A stretch of 64,000 nucleotides of DNA from Hyphomicrobiales bacterium (lineage in GTDB: Bacteria; Pseudomonadota; Alphaproteobacteria; Rhizobiales; Rhizobiaceae). Shown piece after piece: positions 7,675 to 16,572 of the stretch. The stretch is from NCBI GenBank assembly GCA_900471605.1, contig UCEY01000050.1, positions 1 through 64,000 of the forward strand, in the 5' to 3' direction. Under the pieces are notes generated by a model that saw only the letters and a list, made by a program, of their open reading frames with translations, did not search any database and had not been told where the DNA came from. The position numbers were made by a program, and so were the translations under genes. Each line of letters opens with the position of its first letter. Position 1 is the stretch's first letter.

Positions 7675-8586
7675 TTACAGTGGCAGCCCGGTCAGCCTTG
7701 CCAACGCCTCGCGCTTTTCCTCCACCGTCGTCAGCGAGCGGATTGACTGGTCGAATTCCAGGACCTTTGCGCCGACAAGGAAGCGGTACCAGTAACCTTG
7801 CAGGACATGATAGATCAGCCCTTCTCGCCCGTCGAGGAAGCCAAACTGAACAATGTAACGAAACAGGAAATAACCGAGTGTCGTGACTGGAAATGGTAGC
7901 CGATTGTAGAGGCGCTCCTTGATAAAGCGCTTGACGGCAGCCTGACGCGACGCTCTGCCCGATGAAAGCGCAAGGTCCTGCCGACACAATCCATAACGCC
8001 GGCTAAGGACGTCGGCAGCTTCGCGGGTTGCATATCCGTTGTGTTTTCCTGTGAAAAAACTGAGATCGTTGAGATTGTGATCCGAAAACGGCGCGTCGAA
8101 AAGCACGAAGCGCCCACCCTCCACGACGATATGCTCGTCCATCCAGCGGTCTTCGATACGCCCCAGCCCGCGCCGCCAGATGCGGGTAAGGATCAGCGGA
8201 TATCGCCCGCCATGGCGAAGCCAGCGCCCAAGGAAAATATGCTTCCTCTTGAGGTTCACACCTGCGACATCGGAAGTTAGCAAGGGAAGCTTAGCAGCGA
8301 TCTCGGCTGCCAATTCCGGCTCGATTATCTCATCGGCGTCGAGTCGCATGATCCATTCGGCGGTGATTGGCGCATGGTCGAGGCCCCACTGGAACTGTTT
8401 TGAGTAGTTGACCCACGCATGGTTCAGGACCACGGCCCCAAGCGACCGGGCAATCTCAACGGTCCTGTCGGTGGAGAAACAATCGATGACGAAGACTTCG
8501 GAGGCGAACGGCGCGACGCTTTCAAGCGCCCGGGCGATATGGCGCTCTTCGTTGAAGGTGAGGATGAGGACGGCGAGGCTGACCAT
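7675..8586 (-). CDS. Family 2 glycosyltransferase (WaaE/KdtX-like)
   Basis: A 303-residue GT-A enzyme. The nucleotide-sugar-binding N-terminus has the hydrophobic strand followed by 'LTFNEERHIARALES' (about 8-22), a 'DCFSTDRT' loop near 35-42 and the metal-binding 'RLDADE' DxD motif near 81-86. The C-terminal part carries two hydrophobic, Phe/Tyr-rich segments near residues 230-265, suggesting membrane association. It is the last gene of the exopolysaccharide operon, 15 bases after the acetyltransferase gene, and convergent with the beta-helix gene. It most likely adds one sugar of the repeat unit from a nucleotide sugar on the cytoplasmic face. Donor and acceptor cannot be read from the sequence. 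Confidence 0.85.
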   Translation of the reverse strand: MVSLAVLILTFNEERHIARALESVAPFASEVFVIDCFSTDRTVEIARSLGAVVLNHAWVNYSKQFQWGLDHAPITAEWIMRLDADEIIEPELAAEIAAKLPLLTSDVAGVNLKRKHIFLGRWLRHGGRYPLILTRIWRRGLGRIEDRWMDEHIVVEGGRFVLFDAPFSDHNLNDLSFFTGKHNGYATREAADVLSRRYGLCRQDLALSSGRASRQAAVKRFIKERLYNRLPFPVTTLGYFLFRYIVQFGFLDGREGLIYHVLQGYWYRFLVGAKVLEFDQSIRSLTTVEEKREALARLTGLPL

Positions 8587-8601
8587 TCGGCAATGTCCAG
8601 C

Positions 8602-9195
8602 CTACAAACCTGGCCGCACCGGAAGGGCGGGCCTGTCTTGCTCCAAGCGCCGCCGCAATTCCCTTGCGGGATTGCCGGCATAGATCGTCCAGGGGTCGAG
8701 ATGGCGAAATGTGACGGCGCGCGCGCCGAGCACGGCGCCCTCCCCGACGATGACGCCCGGCCCGACGAATGCCTCCGCCGCGATCCAGGCGTTCGCGCAG
8801 ACGGCGATCGGCCTGGTGACGAGCTGGAAGTCGGCATCGTCCACGTCATGCGTGCCGGTGCACAGATGCGCGCCCTGGGAAACCGTCGCCCGGGCGCCAA
8901 GCTCGATGCGGTCCATGTTGTAGCAGGTCACATCTCTTCCGAGGCAGGCATGCGCGGCCATGGCAAGGTTCGGCGGGTACCAAACCTCGACGCCGGGATA
9001 GATCCGCGCCGTCGGGTCGATCCGGGCGCCGAAACAGCGCAGCAGGAACCGGCGCCACGCAAACAGCGGCACCGGCGTCCAACGGCCGAGAAGAACCCAG
9101 ACGCAGGTCCAGGCGAGCCGGAACAGCCGATGCCGCGCAGGAAAACTTGGGCCGCCCATGCGCGGGTTGGATATCTTGGCGTCAAGCGGCTTCAT
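8602..9195 (-). CDS. WcaF-type hexapeptide acetyltransferase
   Basis: About 197 residues. The start at 9195 gives a 14-base overlap with the previous gene; the longer frame has no ribosome site. After a basic, Trp-rich N-terminus (residues about 15-50) come irregular hexapeptide repeats of a left-handed beta-helix (about 55-180), with the loop 'CTGTHDVDDADF' carrying the catalytic His typical of the WcaF/LpxA-like group. Such enzymes transfer acetyl from acetyl-CoA to a sugar of the lipid-linked repeat unit. In this operon it probably sets acetylation of the exopolysaccharide. Confidence 0.8.
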   Translation of the reverse strand: MKPLDAKISNPRMGGPSFPARHRLFRLAWTCVWVLLGRWTPVPLFAWRRFLLRCFGARIDPTARIYPGVEVWYPPNLAMAAHACLGRDVTCYNMDRIELGARATVSQGAHLCTGTHDVDDADFQLVTRPIAVCANAWIAAEAFVGPGVIVGEGAVLGARAVTFRHLDPWTIYAGNPARELRRRLEQDRPALPVRPGL

Positions 9196-10357
9196 GAAGT
9201 CCTCGCCCGGAGATGGAGTGCAGAAGGGTGACGAGATCGCGGACGGCAGCCTCGATGCGGAAATGCCGCTCGAAGCCGGAGCGGGCGTTTGCACGCATGG
9301 CGTTTTTGCCGTCGTCCGAAAGCGCGAGCCATGACTGGAGAAGGTTTTCGATGCCTTCCAAACTGTCCGGCGCGACGAGGCCGGCTCCGCTCGCCTTCAC
9401 TTCGCGCCAGATATTGACCTTGTCGGTCGTGAGGACCGGCGTTCCGCAGGCCATGGCTTCGGCGACGGCGATGCCGAAATTTTCCTGGTGCGAGGGCAGG
9501 ACAAAGGCTTCCGCGGCGCGGAAGGCACCCCATTTGGCCTCTCCGACCAGCATGCCGGGCCAATGGATGCGATCGGCGACACCCGCCTTGGCGGCCTGGG
9601 CGATCAGTTTCGATTTAAGCCCTGTCTGGTCCGGTCCAGCGATTGCCAGGTGGAGGTCGGGAGCGGATGCGGCGATTTTCGCAAACGCCTCGACGAGGAG
9701 ATCGCAGCCCTTCTTCGCATGGATGCGGCCGAGGAACAGGAGGAAGCGCCTGTCCTTCAATACCGGTAGAAGCCGGTGGAACGCGGCGAGCTGATCCTCC
9801 GTTTGCGCCGGCGGAGCGGACGTGCCGAAGGCGACGACGCGTTCCACGTAACCGTCACCCCGGAAAACGCCCCGCGCCCGGCGGCGCTCTTCCTCGCAGG
9901 TGAAAAGAACGGCGGCGGCGTCCCGCAGGACCCTGCCTTGCCGCGCAAGCCAGAGCGCCTGCTTGGCGAGGTGTTTGAGCGGGTAGGTTTCACGGAACCA
10001 GGGATCCATCATGCCATGCGCAAAAACGACATAAGGCAGGCCCGCCACCTTGAGAGCCGACCAGCCGCCGACCGAGGCATGGTTCCAGAGGCCGTGTATG
10101 ACCGCCGCGTCGAAACCATGCGCGTTGGCGGCGATCCAGCGCGCCAATGCCGGCGTGTATCCGTATCTGCGGATCCAGTGCCCGCAGGCATGAACGGGCA
10201 AAGGAAAATCCCTCAGGTAACGCGCGGAAGGATTGTCCAGAGTGACGACTTCGATCGCATGCCCAAGACGCGCCATTTCCAATCCGCCGAGCCTCAGCGC
10301 TTCGATCGGTCCGCCGGTTCGGGGATCGGCACTGGCGATGATGTGGAGGATTTTCAT
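9182..10357 (-). CDS. Family 4 glycosyltransferase
   Basis: About 391 residues. The start at 10357 overlaps the preceding stop by four bases; about 100 residues of upstream open frame are a shadow. The N-terminal Rossmann-like domain opens with 'MKILHIIASADPRTGGPIEA' and contains a 'HGLWNH' segment. The C-terminal GT-B domain (about 205-360) has 'LFLGRIHAKKG' and the donor-binding E-x7-E pattern in 'ENFGIAVAEAMACGTPV'. It is a retaining glycosyltransferase that would extend the repeat unit. Specificity unknown. Confidence 0.85.
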   Translation of the reverse strand: MKILHIIASADPRTGGPIEALRLGGLEMARLGHAIEVVTLDNPSARYLRDFPLPVHACGHWIRRYGYTPALARWIAANAHGFDAAVIHGLWNHASVGGWSALKVAGLPYVVFAHGMMDPWFRETYPLKHLAKQALWLARQGRVLRDAAAVLFTCEEERRRARGVFRGDGYVERVVAFGTSAPPAQTEDQLAAFHRLLPVLKDRRFLLFLGRIHAKKGCDLLVEAFAKIAASAPDLHLAIAGPDQTGLKSKLIAQAAKAGVADRIHWPGMLVGEAKWGAFRAAEAFVLPSHQENFGIAVAEAMACGTPVLTTDKVNIWREVKASGAGLVAPDSLEGIENLLQSWLALSDDGKNAMRANARSGFERHFRIEAAVRDLVTLLHSISGRGLHEAA

Positions 10358-11466
10358 GGCAGGCCCCCGATCAGTTCTTCGAGATTTTCCCTGAAATGCC
10401 GCAGGAGATAACGGGTCCGCACCTTTTCGGCCCCCGCCTCCCCCATCGCGAAGGCTCGGTTCGGGTCGTCGAGCAGCAGCGTCATTTTTGCGGAAAGTGC
10501 TTCGATATCGCGCGGGTCGACGGCAAAACCGTCGATGCCATCGGTGACGATCTCCGCGGCCGCGTCCGCGGTGCCGCAAATCACCGGCAGCCCGTGCCGC
10601 CAGGCTTCGAGGAAGACGATGCCAAATCCCTCCTTGGACGACGGCATGGCGAACAGGCATGCCGTGGCATAGGCTTCGGCCAGTTCCGCATCCGATATGC
10701 GGCCAAGCAATTCGACCCTGTCTTCAACGGCGCGTTCGCGTGCCAGCGATGCGAGTTCCCCCTTGAGCGGCCCTTCGCCGGCGACCTGGAGGGTGCATTC
10801 CACATTCCGGCGCTTGAGCAGGACCATCGCCTCGATCAGGGCGTCGATATTCTTGCCGCGGTCATGCAGGCCCAGCCGGGCGACGGTCAGGATAATCCGA
10901 CGATCCCTTTGTGGGTTGGGCTGCCGGCCGATCTCGTCGACGGCGTTCGGAAATATCCTGAACCGCTCTCCGGGCAGCCCGAAGGCGTGCTGCATCCGCT
11001 TTGCCGTGAAGGCGCTGACGGCGGCGATCCGGCTGAGGGCTCTTGCCATGGCAGGCTCGTAAAACCGCATCCGGCGATAGGCGGGGTCGTTCCACACTTC
11101 GTCGCCGTGGACAAACAGCACGAGCCTGATTCCCGGCGCCAGCAGCTTGCAGACAAGTCCGACCGGCAGGAGGTTGATATGCCCGAGGAACAGGATCCGG
11201 CAACGGCGGGCGGCGGCGATCGATCGGAGGATGAAGCGGAAGCGTCGGGGGCCGAAGGCGGTTATTGCAGCAGGCGTGGTTTGAGGGATGAGCGCCTGAT
11301 CGTCGCGCATGATGTGGATGACGGGCGGCTCCCAGCCCCTGTCCGCCGAGATCGCTGCCAGAGCGGTGACGACACGCCGGTTGAAGCGCTGAATTCCGCC
11401 GACCGGGCCATAGGTGTCCAGCGCGAGGAAAAGGATGCCGATGTCTTCACCCTTGCACCGGTTCAT
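10354..11466 (-). CDS. Family 4 glycosyltransferase
   Basis: A 370-residue GT-B enzyme. The N-terminal acceptor domain contains the glycine-rich 'YGPVGGIQRFNRRV' loop near residue 20. The C-terminal donor domain (about 190-340) shows 'ILTVARL' and the E-x7-E motif in 'EGFGIVFLEAWRHGLPV'. It overlaps both neighbours by four bases, so expression is coupled. It probably adds a hexose-type residue from a nucleotide sugar during assembly of the lipid-linked repeat. Its sugar cannot be inferred. Confidence 0.85.
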   Translation of the reverse strand: MNRCKGEDIGILFLALDTYGPVGGIQRFNRRVVTALAAISADRGWEPPVIHIMRDDQALIPQTTPAAITAFGPRRFRFILRSIAAARRCRILFLGHINLLPVGLVCKLLAPGIRLVLFVHGDEVWNDPAYRRMRFYEPAMARALSRIAAVSAFTAKRMQHAFGLPGERFRIFPNAVDEIGRQPNPQRDRRIILTVARLGLHDRGKNIDALIEAMVLLKRRNVECTLQVAGEGPLKGELASLARERAVEDRVELLGRISDAELAEAYATACLFAMPSSKEGFGIVFLEAWRHGLPVICGTADAAAEIVTDGIDGFAVDPRDIEALSAKMTLLLDDPNRAFAMGEAGAEKVRTRYLLRHFRENLEELIGGLP

Positions 11467-12506
11467 CGTGCCATACCTCCGGCCCGCTTGAGGACGAGGA
11501 CCTGTTCAATGATCCGGCGCGCCAGGACCTGGTTATAGGTCCCGTTCGCGAATGTGCGGCGGTGCCCGGCATCGGCGATCCCCCGGCGCCTCCCGTCATC
11601 CGCCAGAAGCTGCCTGCAGATTTCCGCGCAGTCATCCGGCCCTTCGAAGAAAACGGCCTCCTCCCCCTGTCTATAGAGCTGATGATGATGCGGGGTGCAT
11701 GGGGCGCACATGGCGGTGCCGATCGCCGGGATCTCCGCCGAGCGCGTGGTATGAAGGTCCGCGTTTGCGCCGTTCAGCAGCACCAGGGCGATTTTCGCCC
11801 CGGCAATCGCCCGCGTGTAGTCGGCGCCTTCCAGGTGATCGGAGCGAACAAACGGGTGGAGCAGCCGATATTCCGGCGCTCTTTTCCATCGGGCCCCGTG
11901 GATCGCGAGCGGCACGCCCTTTTCGATCAGCCGCGCCATGAAGGCGCCGCGCCCCGGCATCCAGGTGCCGACGAAAACGACGTCGGACGACCAGCGGCTT
12001 TTCTCCTCCTGCGTCAGCGACGGAGGGCGATGCATGATCTCGTCCGCGCATTGCCAGATCGTGTCGATCCGCCTCGCGCCTCTTCTGACCATCATCGCTT
12101 CGATGCCGTCGCGGCGCACGCCTATGGCCAGATCATAGTGCGGCAGGGCGCGGCGAAGGATATTCCAGCGGAGGCGTTCCGGGGACGGGTCCACAAACGG
12201 ATTGTCCGCATTGTAGTTGACGATCACCGGCGCCGCCTTGCGGATCGCCTTCAGGGCGGCTGGCCCGATCACGTCGCCGCAATCGACCAGCGCAAAATCG
12301 AAGTGCCGTTCCCCGATCCGCCGGCCGAGCTCCTTTGCCACGAGATGGTCGATGCCGGGGCCGCCGGCGCGGTTCAGCCACAGCGCCCAATGGGGAGGGA
12401 GGCACGCATAGGGCGACAGATGCAGGACATCGGTGCCGACACGCCCGAAGGCCGCCGCGCGCTGCAGGCTGGTTCCCGAATCTGCACCGATATAGAGGAG
12501 CCTCAT
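11463..12506 (-). CDS. CgeB-like glycosyltransferase
   Basis: A 347-residue protein of the GT-B fold, resembling the CgeB/'glycosyltransferase family 1-like' group. It opens with 'MRLLYIGADSGTSLQRAAAF', then a 'DFALVDCGD' strand and a conserved 'NYNADNPF' segment near residues 97-104. The donor side contains 'VVFVGTWMPGR' near 180 and 'HTTRSAEIPAIGT' with the terminal Glu expected for this group. Four-base overlaps with both neighbours place it firmly in the operon. The role is presumably one linkage of the repeat unit. Confidence 0.75.
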   Translation of the reverse strand: MRLLYIGADSGTSLQRAAAFGRVGTDVLHLSPYACLPPHWALWLNRAGGPGIDHLVAKELGRRIGERHFDFALVDCGDVIGPAALKAIRKAAPVIVNYNADNPFVDPSPERLRWNILRRALPHYDLAIGVRRDGIEAMMVRRGARRIDTIWQCADEIMHRPPSLTQEEKSRWSSDVVFVGTWMPGRGAFMARLIEKGVPLAIHGARWKRAPEYRLLHPFVRSDHLEGADYTRAIAGAKIALVLLNGANADLHTTRSAEIPAIGTAMCAPCTPHHHQLYRQGEEAVFFEGPDDCAEICRQLLADDGRRRGIADAGHRRTFANGTYNQVLARRIIEQVLVLKRAGGMAR

Positions 12507-14119
12507 CGCAGCTTCACGCCCCTCGTCAGCCAGAATATCGGCACGTAAAGCAGCACCGTTTGCGGCAGCGCCCGGACGAGATTGCCGGCCTGGACCGCGA
12601 CCGATTCGTCCATCAGACCGTTCATGAAGAAGCGGGTTATGGAGATGCAGGCCAGGGCGGAAAGCAGCACCCGCCCTCCCCGCATCCGGGTCAGGAGCGC
12701 ATCGCCGACGATGAAACTGGCAAAGGCGAACATCGCAAAGACGGCGACGTAGAATGCGCCGAAAACGACGAAGCCGTCCGCGATCGAGGAGCCGGTGCGA
12801 TAACTTCCCAGCTCATCCCCGGTGACGAGGAAATTGTAATAATCGCCCGACGAGAAGGCGTTGTTCGACTTGTCGAGTTCCGGCGCGACGACGTTCAGAA
12901 CCGGTGCAGGAAGCAGCAGCAACAGCTGGTTGAGGGCGTTTTCGCGCGCCAGACCCTCCCCGGTCGGCGACAGCGAAAGCCCGAGGGCGATGTTGTGGTC
13001 GATATATTTGGTGGCGACGAAGCGCGCCAGAAGCGGGTTGTCGACATAAATCTCGTTATAGCTTCCCTCGGCCAGGATCCGGTCAATCTCTCGCCTGGAC
13101 CGCAGCGCTTCGCCGTCGAAATAAGCGCGCATGGTCGAGAGGACGAGGTCTTGCGACGAGATGTCGGAGCGCTCGTCGCGGGCAATCACCATGGCGGTCG
13201 CGAGATCCGAGAGGATGCCCGCCGGGATGGGGCTGAAGAGGACGGCGACCGACATCCAGATCACACGCCGCCTCGTCAGGACGAAACGTCCGATCGCAAC
13301 CGCGATCACAAGGCAGATCAGCACGGTCAGGATGTTGACCGCAAAGGCGCCCCGGCTGTTGCGCGCCAGCGCGATATAAAGCGTCAGGGTGCAATAGGCA
13401 GCCAGCGCCAGCCAATTGACCCGACGCCTGAAGTCCGGCGGATCGATAAGCCAGGCGGCAACAGGAATGAGGAAGGGCGCGACGGAGAATTGCGACAGGC
13501 CGGCGAGCAGCTTGAAGGCAATGTCGCCGAAATTGTCCTGTCCCCAGCGGTCGGCATTCGTGTACCAGGACGCGAACGAGCCCAGCAGCCCCATCCACCA
13601 TAATTGCCGGTTTGTCGGAGAGCGATAGACGCCGAGCGGCGCAAATATCCTTCGGCTGATCGTGAGGGCGATCGTCCGCATCACCCTCGACCGTGTGTAG
13701 AACCAGTGCAGCGCCACCGCCCATAACTGCAGCAGGGCGAGCACAGAAAAGGTCGCGACCGGCGCTTCGAGGTTGAAGGTGACCGGTTTCCACGCCAGAG
13801 CCTGAACGACAAGGGCGGCCAGGGTCGAATGGATCTGGAAGCCGAGCACCACCACCGTCGAGATCGGATAGCGCTCGATCCGTCTTGGCCTAGTGCAGTA
13901 GGCGACCACGCAAGCGCCTGCCAGTCCGGCTGACACGGCGCAGAACACGTTGGTTATGTCCGGCGATATCCCCACCTGAACTATCGCGCCGAGCAATACC
14001 GCCGCCACCAGACCCCAGCGCGCCCTGGCGACGTAACGGGAATTGCCGCTGCGTTGCCGCGGCACGGAGCGCGTGCCGAATACCGCATTGCGGTCCGCCA
14101 GACCTCCGCTCCCCATCAT
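12503..14119 (-). CDS. Wzy-like polysaccharide polymerase
   Basis: A 538-residue integral membrane protein. The start at 14119 overlaps the preceding flippase stop (ATGA); a frame extending nearly 560 bases further is a shadow of that gene. I count about ten hydrophobic segments, including pairs near residues 30-80, 95-140, 190-260 and 445-530, and one large loop (about 300-420) rich in charged residues. This is the layout of Wzy repeat-unit polymerases, whose sequence is otherwise poorly conserved. Its place directly after the flippase gene and among glycosyltransferases supports polymerisation of lipid-linked repeats in the periplasm. Confidence 0.7.
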   Translation of the reverse strand: MMGSGGLADRNAVFGTRSVPRQRSGNSRYVARARWGLVAAVLLGAIVQVGISPDITNVFCAVSAGLAGACVVAYCTRPRRIERYPISTVVVLGFQIHSTLAALVVQALAWKPVTFNLEAPVATFSVLALLQLWAVALHWFYTRSRVMRTIALTISRRIFAPLGVYRSPTNRQLWWMGLLGSFASWYTNADRWGQDNFGDIAFKLLAGLSQFSVAPFLIPVAAWLIDPPDFRRRVNWLALAAYCTLTLYIALARNSRGAFAVNILTVLICLVIAVAIGRFVLTRRRVIWMSVAVLFSPIPAGILSDLATAMVIARDERSDISSQDLVLSTMRAYFDGEALRSRREIDRILAEGSYNEIYVDNPLLARFVATKYIDHNIALGLSLSPTGEGLARENALNQLLLLLPAPVLNVVAPELDKSNNAFSSGDYYNFLVTGDELGSYRTGSSIADGFVVFGAFYVAVFAMFAFASFIVGDALLTRMRGGRVLLSALACISITRFFMNGLMDESVAVQAGNLVRALPQTVLLYVPIFWLTRGVKLR

Positions 14120-15651
14120 GGCCGATCCTCCAAGAGATCGGCCGGCCGCCGGGCGAGGTTTGGAATGCGATACAGGAGCATGGTTCGCACGTGAGCAGGC
14201 AAAGCCCGATAAATCACCCAGGCCGCCACAAAGGAGCCGGTGACGGCCGGAATGGATGACCAGCCGCTCGATTGGGGCCAGGCGGCCGTGGCGAACAAGC
14301 CGGCGATGATCGAAAAGCAGCCGCAAACGGATGCGGCGAAGGCCCGGATCGGCAGGTTCCGCCGCGGCGTCAGGAGTATAACGCAAGCAGCCGCGGCATA
14401 GATCACGAAGCCTGCAATCTCGGCCGCCAGCAACGAGAAACCGGCTCCCGCCAGCCCCCATGAAGGTAATGTCAGATAACAACCGGTTGCCGTGAGCAGC
14501 AGGGACACGCCGTTCGCGACAATCGGCGGCAGCAGGACATTGTTGCCGCGGACGATCGAAGCAACCGGCTGGGCAAGACCATAAACGATAATGCAGGCGC
14601 AGAGCGAACTGAACAGGATGGGATCGAGGTGGAAGCTGCCGCGCGTCCACCACAGGAAAAAGCCGGGCGCCGCCCATTGGAGCAGGATGCAGCCGGGTCC
14701 GACAACGGCCAATACGAAGAGCCAGCTGAGGGTGACAGTGGCCTCCGCAGCCTCCCGTTTGCCTTCCCTCAAATAGCGCAGAAGCTCCGGCTCGATCGGG
14801 CCGGCCAATGCGTTGATGCCTTGCATGGCGATATTCGACAATGTCCGGGTGGCCGTGAACGCGCCGAGAAGGCCAACGCCGGCAAGCGGCGCGATCAGCA
14901 GCCGGATGCCCTGCTGGTTTACGACCGCGATCAGTTCGCGGAGCGATACGAGCAGGCTGCTAGTGAGATTGGAACGGCTTCTGCGTAGGTTCGGCATGGC
15001 CAAGCCGATCTTCTCGCGCCGCCAGAGACGAAAACAATCGAGATGCACGCCGATATTGATGACGACATTGGCGACCGACGAAGCGATGACGGCGTCGAGG
15101 ACATTGCCGCCGGAGACGACAGCCATCAGGGCCGCAAGGTTCACGCCGGCCAGCAGCGCAAACCGCCACCACGCCATTCTCGCGTAGTAGCCGAAGGGGA
15201 TGAGTGCGCGACCGAGGATCCCGCCTATCGAGCCGGTGAGCAGCCAGGCAAGGGCGTAAACGATCATCGCGCTCGTGAGTTCGCCGATCAGTTCGGCGGA
15301 GACGAAACCGCCGAACAGCGCGTCGGCCCATCCGAAGGTCGCGACGGCCGTCCAGAAGCAGAGCAATGACGTTGCGAGGAAAATGGCGGCGGGCACGGAG
15401 GAGAAGAAGTCGAACCTGACGGCCTCCCGGGTGCCGAGGCGCTGGAACTCGTAACCGAGATAGGTCTGATGGCCGAGGTCGAAGGCGATGGACAGGGAAT
15501 AGAGCGCCTGCAGCAGGACCCAGAGCCCGAACTGCTGCGCCGACCAACTGCCCAGCATGATCGGCACGCTGATCGTCTGGACCAGGATATTGCAGCCAAG
15601 CAACGCCCCGTTGGCGATCGAACCCGAGATAAGCCGTACTGACACACTCAT
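14116..15651 (-). CDS. Wzx-like flippase
   Basis: A 511-residue membrane protein with about 12-14 hydrophobic segments spread along its length and an N-terminus ('SGSIANGALLGCNILVQTIS') like that of MATE/MOP-superfamily polysaccharide transporters. These proteins move undecaprenyl-diphosphate-linked repeat units across the inner membrane. An internal basic stretch near residues 205-225 separates the two halves. The gene lies 18 bases after the GT2 gene 15670-16572 and overlaps the Wzy gene, so flipping and polymerisation are encoded together. Confidence 0.8.
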   Translation of the reverse strand: MSVSVRLISGSIANGALLGCNILVQTISVPIMLGSWSAQQFGLWVLLQALYSLSIAFDLGHQTYLGYEFQRLGTREAVRFDFFSSVPAAIFLATSLLCFWTAVATFGWADALFGGFVSAELIGELTSAMIVYALAWLLTGSIGGILGRALIPFGYYARMAWWRFALLAGVNLAALMAVVSGGNVLDAVIASSVANVVINIGVHLDCFRLWRREKIGLAMPNLRRSRSNLTSSLLVSLRELIAVVNQQGIRLLIAPLAGVGLLGAFTATRTLSNIAMQGINALAGPIEPELLRYLREGKREAAEATVTLSWLFVLAVVGPGCILLQWAAPGFFLWWTRGSFHLDPILFSSLCACIIVYGLAQPVASIVRGNNVLLPPIVANGVSLLLTATGCYLTLPSWGLAGAGFSLLAAEIAGFVIYAAAACVILLTPRRNLPIRAFAASVCGCFSIIAGLFATAAWPQSSGWSSIPAVTGSFVAAWVIYRALPAHVRTMLLYRIPNLARRPADLLEDRP

Positions 15652-15669
15652 CGAAAACGCGACCTACGA

Positions 15670-16572
15670 CTACACGGTTGACCTTCTCAATATTTTCCGC
15701 GCGACGATGCGGACGTCCGTCGCACGGTCGCGAAGCATGTTTTCCAGAAAGTCCACGAAGCCCAGCGGCGCTGTTTCCTGGCTCGGGTGCATGAATGACG
15801 AGGCGAAGGCGGGCTGCCTGCCGGGAAACCGGATCGCCTTTGGCCAGAACAGCGGGGTGACGGGATGAAGATAGGAATGGCCGGGCGTCCATCCGAGCCA
15901 TTTCAGCCGAAACCACTTTTGCGCATTCACCTGGTGCGCATGTCCCCAGCTGGTGATCTTCTCCCACATCTCGGCATCGCTCAAAACGTATCCGTAGTGG
16001 TAGCAGGGTTCGTCGACGAGGATGGTCGGCGCGGCGGTGGTCCTGCGCGCCGTCTCGAAGCGGACGCCGCTTGCGCAGCGGATCGCAAAACCCGCATTGA
16101 CATCGCGGATCGAGCCCCGGCCATTGGTCAGGACCAGCTCGGGCGTCTTCCAGAAATTATGCCATGGCGTCAGAATGCGATCATGGCCGCGGTCGAGCGC
16201 CATGAATTCGAGCAGCCTTTCCCAGGAAAGGTCGGAATAGAATTCGTCGGCGTCCTGGATTACCAGCCAGTCGAAACCTTCGCCGACGGCCCTGTCGAGG
16301 CAGTCGTTGCGGGTATCCTCCTCCGTCTCGAAGTCGCTGGAAATCACCTCGATCTCGCAATTCACCCCTTTCAGGCGGGCGGCGGCGATCGCCTCCTCCA
16401 CCTTTTCCGGGGTGGTCGGGTTCCTCCTCGAGGCGCGCGAACCAGACGCATAAGCCCAGGGACGCTCGGGGCGGACGATAAAAATCTTGTCGACGAAACG
16501 ACCACAGTTCTCGACAACGTGCGGCAGAAAGCGATCGACGTTGTAGGCGAGGATGTGGCCGGCGATCCTCAT
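15670..16572 (-). CDS. Glycosyltransferase family 2-like protein
   Basis: A 300-residue protein of the GT-A type. It starts 'MRIAGHILAYNVDRFLPHVV', has the 'LVIQDADEFY' DxD-type metal motif near residues 103-112 and a C-terminal half with several Trp and His residues. The layout resembles the GT2 branch in which the first strand is followed by 'AYN' rather than 'TYN'. It overlaps the WcaI-like gene by four bases. It would add a sugar to the repeat unit; specificity unknown. Confidence 0.75.
   Translation of the reverse strand: MRIAGHILAYNVDRFLPHVVENCGRFVDKIFIVRPERPWAYASGSRASRRNPTTPEKVEEAIAAARLKGVNCEIEVISSDFETEEDTRNDCLDRAVGEGFDWLVIQDADEFYSDLSWERLLEFMALDRGHDRILTPWHNFWKTPELVLTNGRGSIRDVNAGFAIRCASGVRFETARRTTAAPTILVDEPCYHYGYVLSDAEMWEKITSWGHAHQVNAQKWFRLKWLGWTPGHSYLHPVTPLFWPKAIRFPGRQPAFASSFMHPSQETAPLGFVDFLENMLRDRATDVRIVARKILRRSTV

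Noticed and set aside
14120-14677. Extended N-terminus of the Wzy-like protein
   Set aside because: The extra 186 residues overlap the flippase gene in another frame, whereas ATG 14119 forms a normal ATGA junction.
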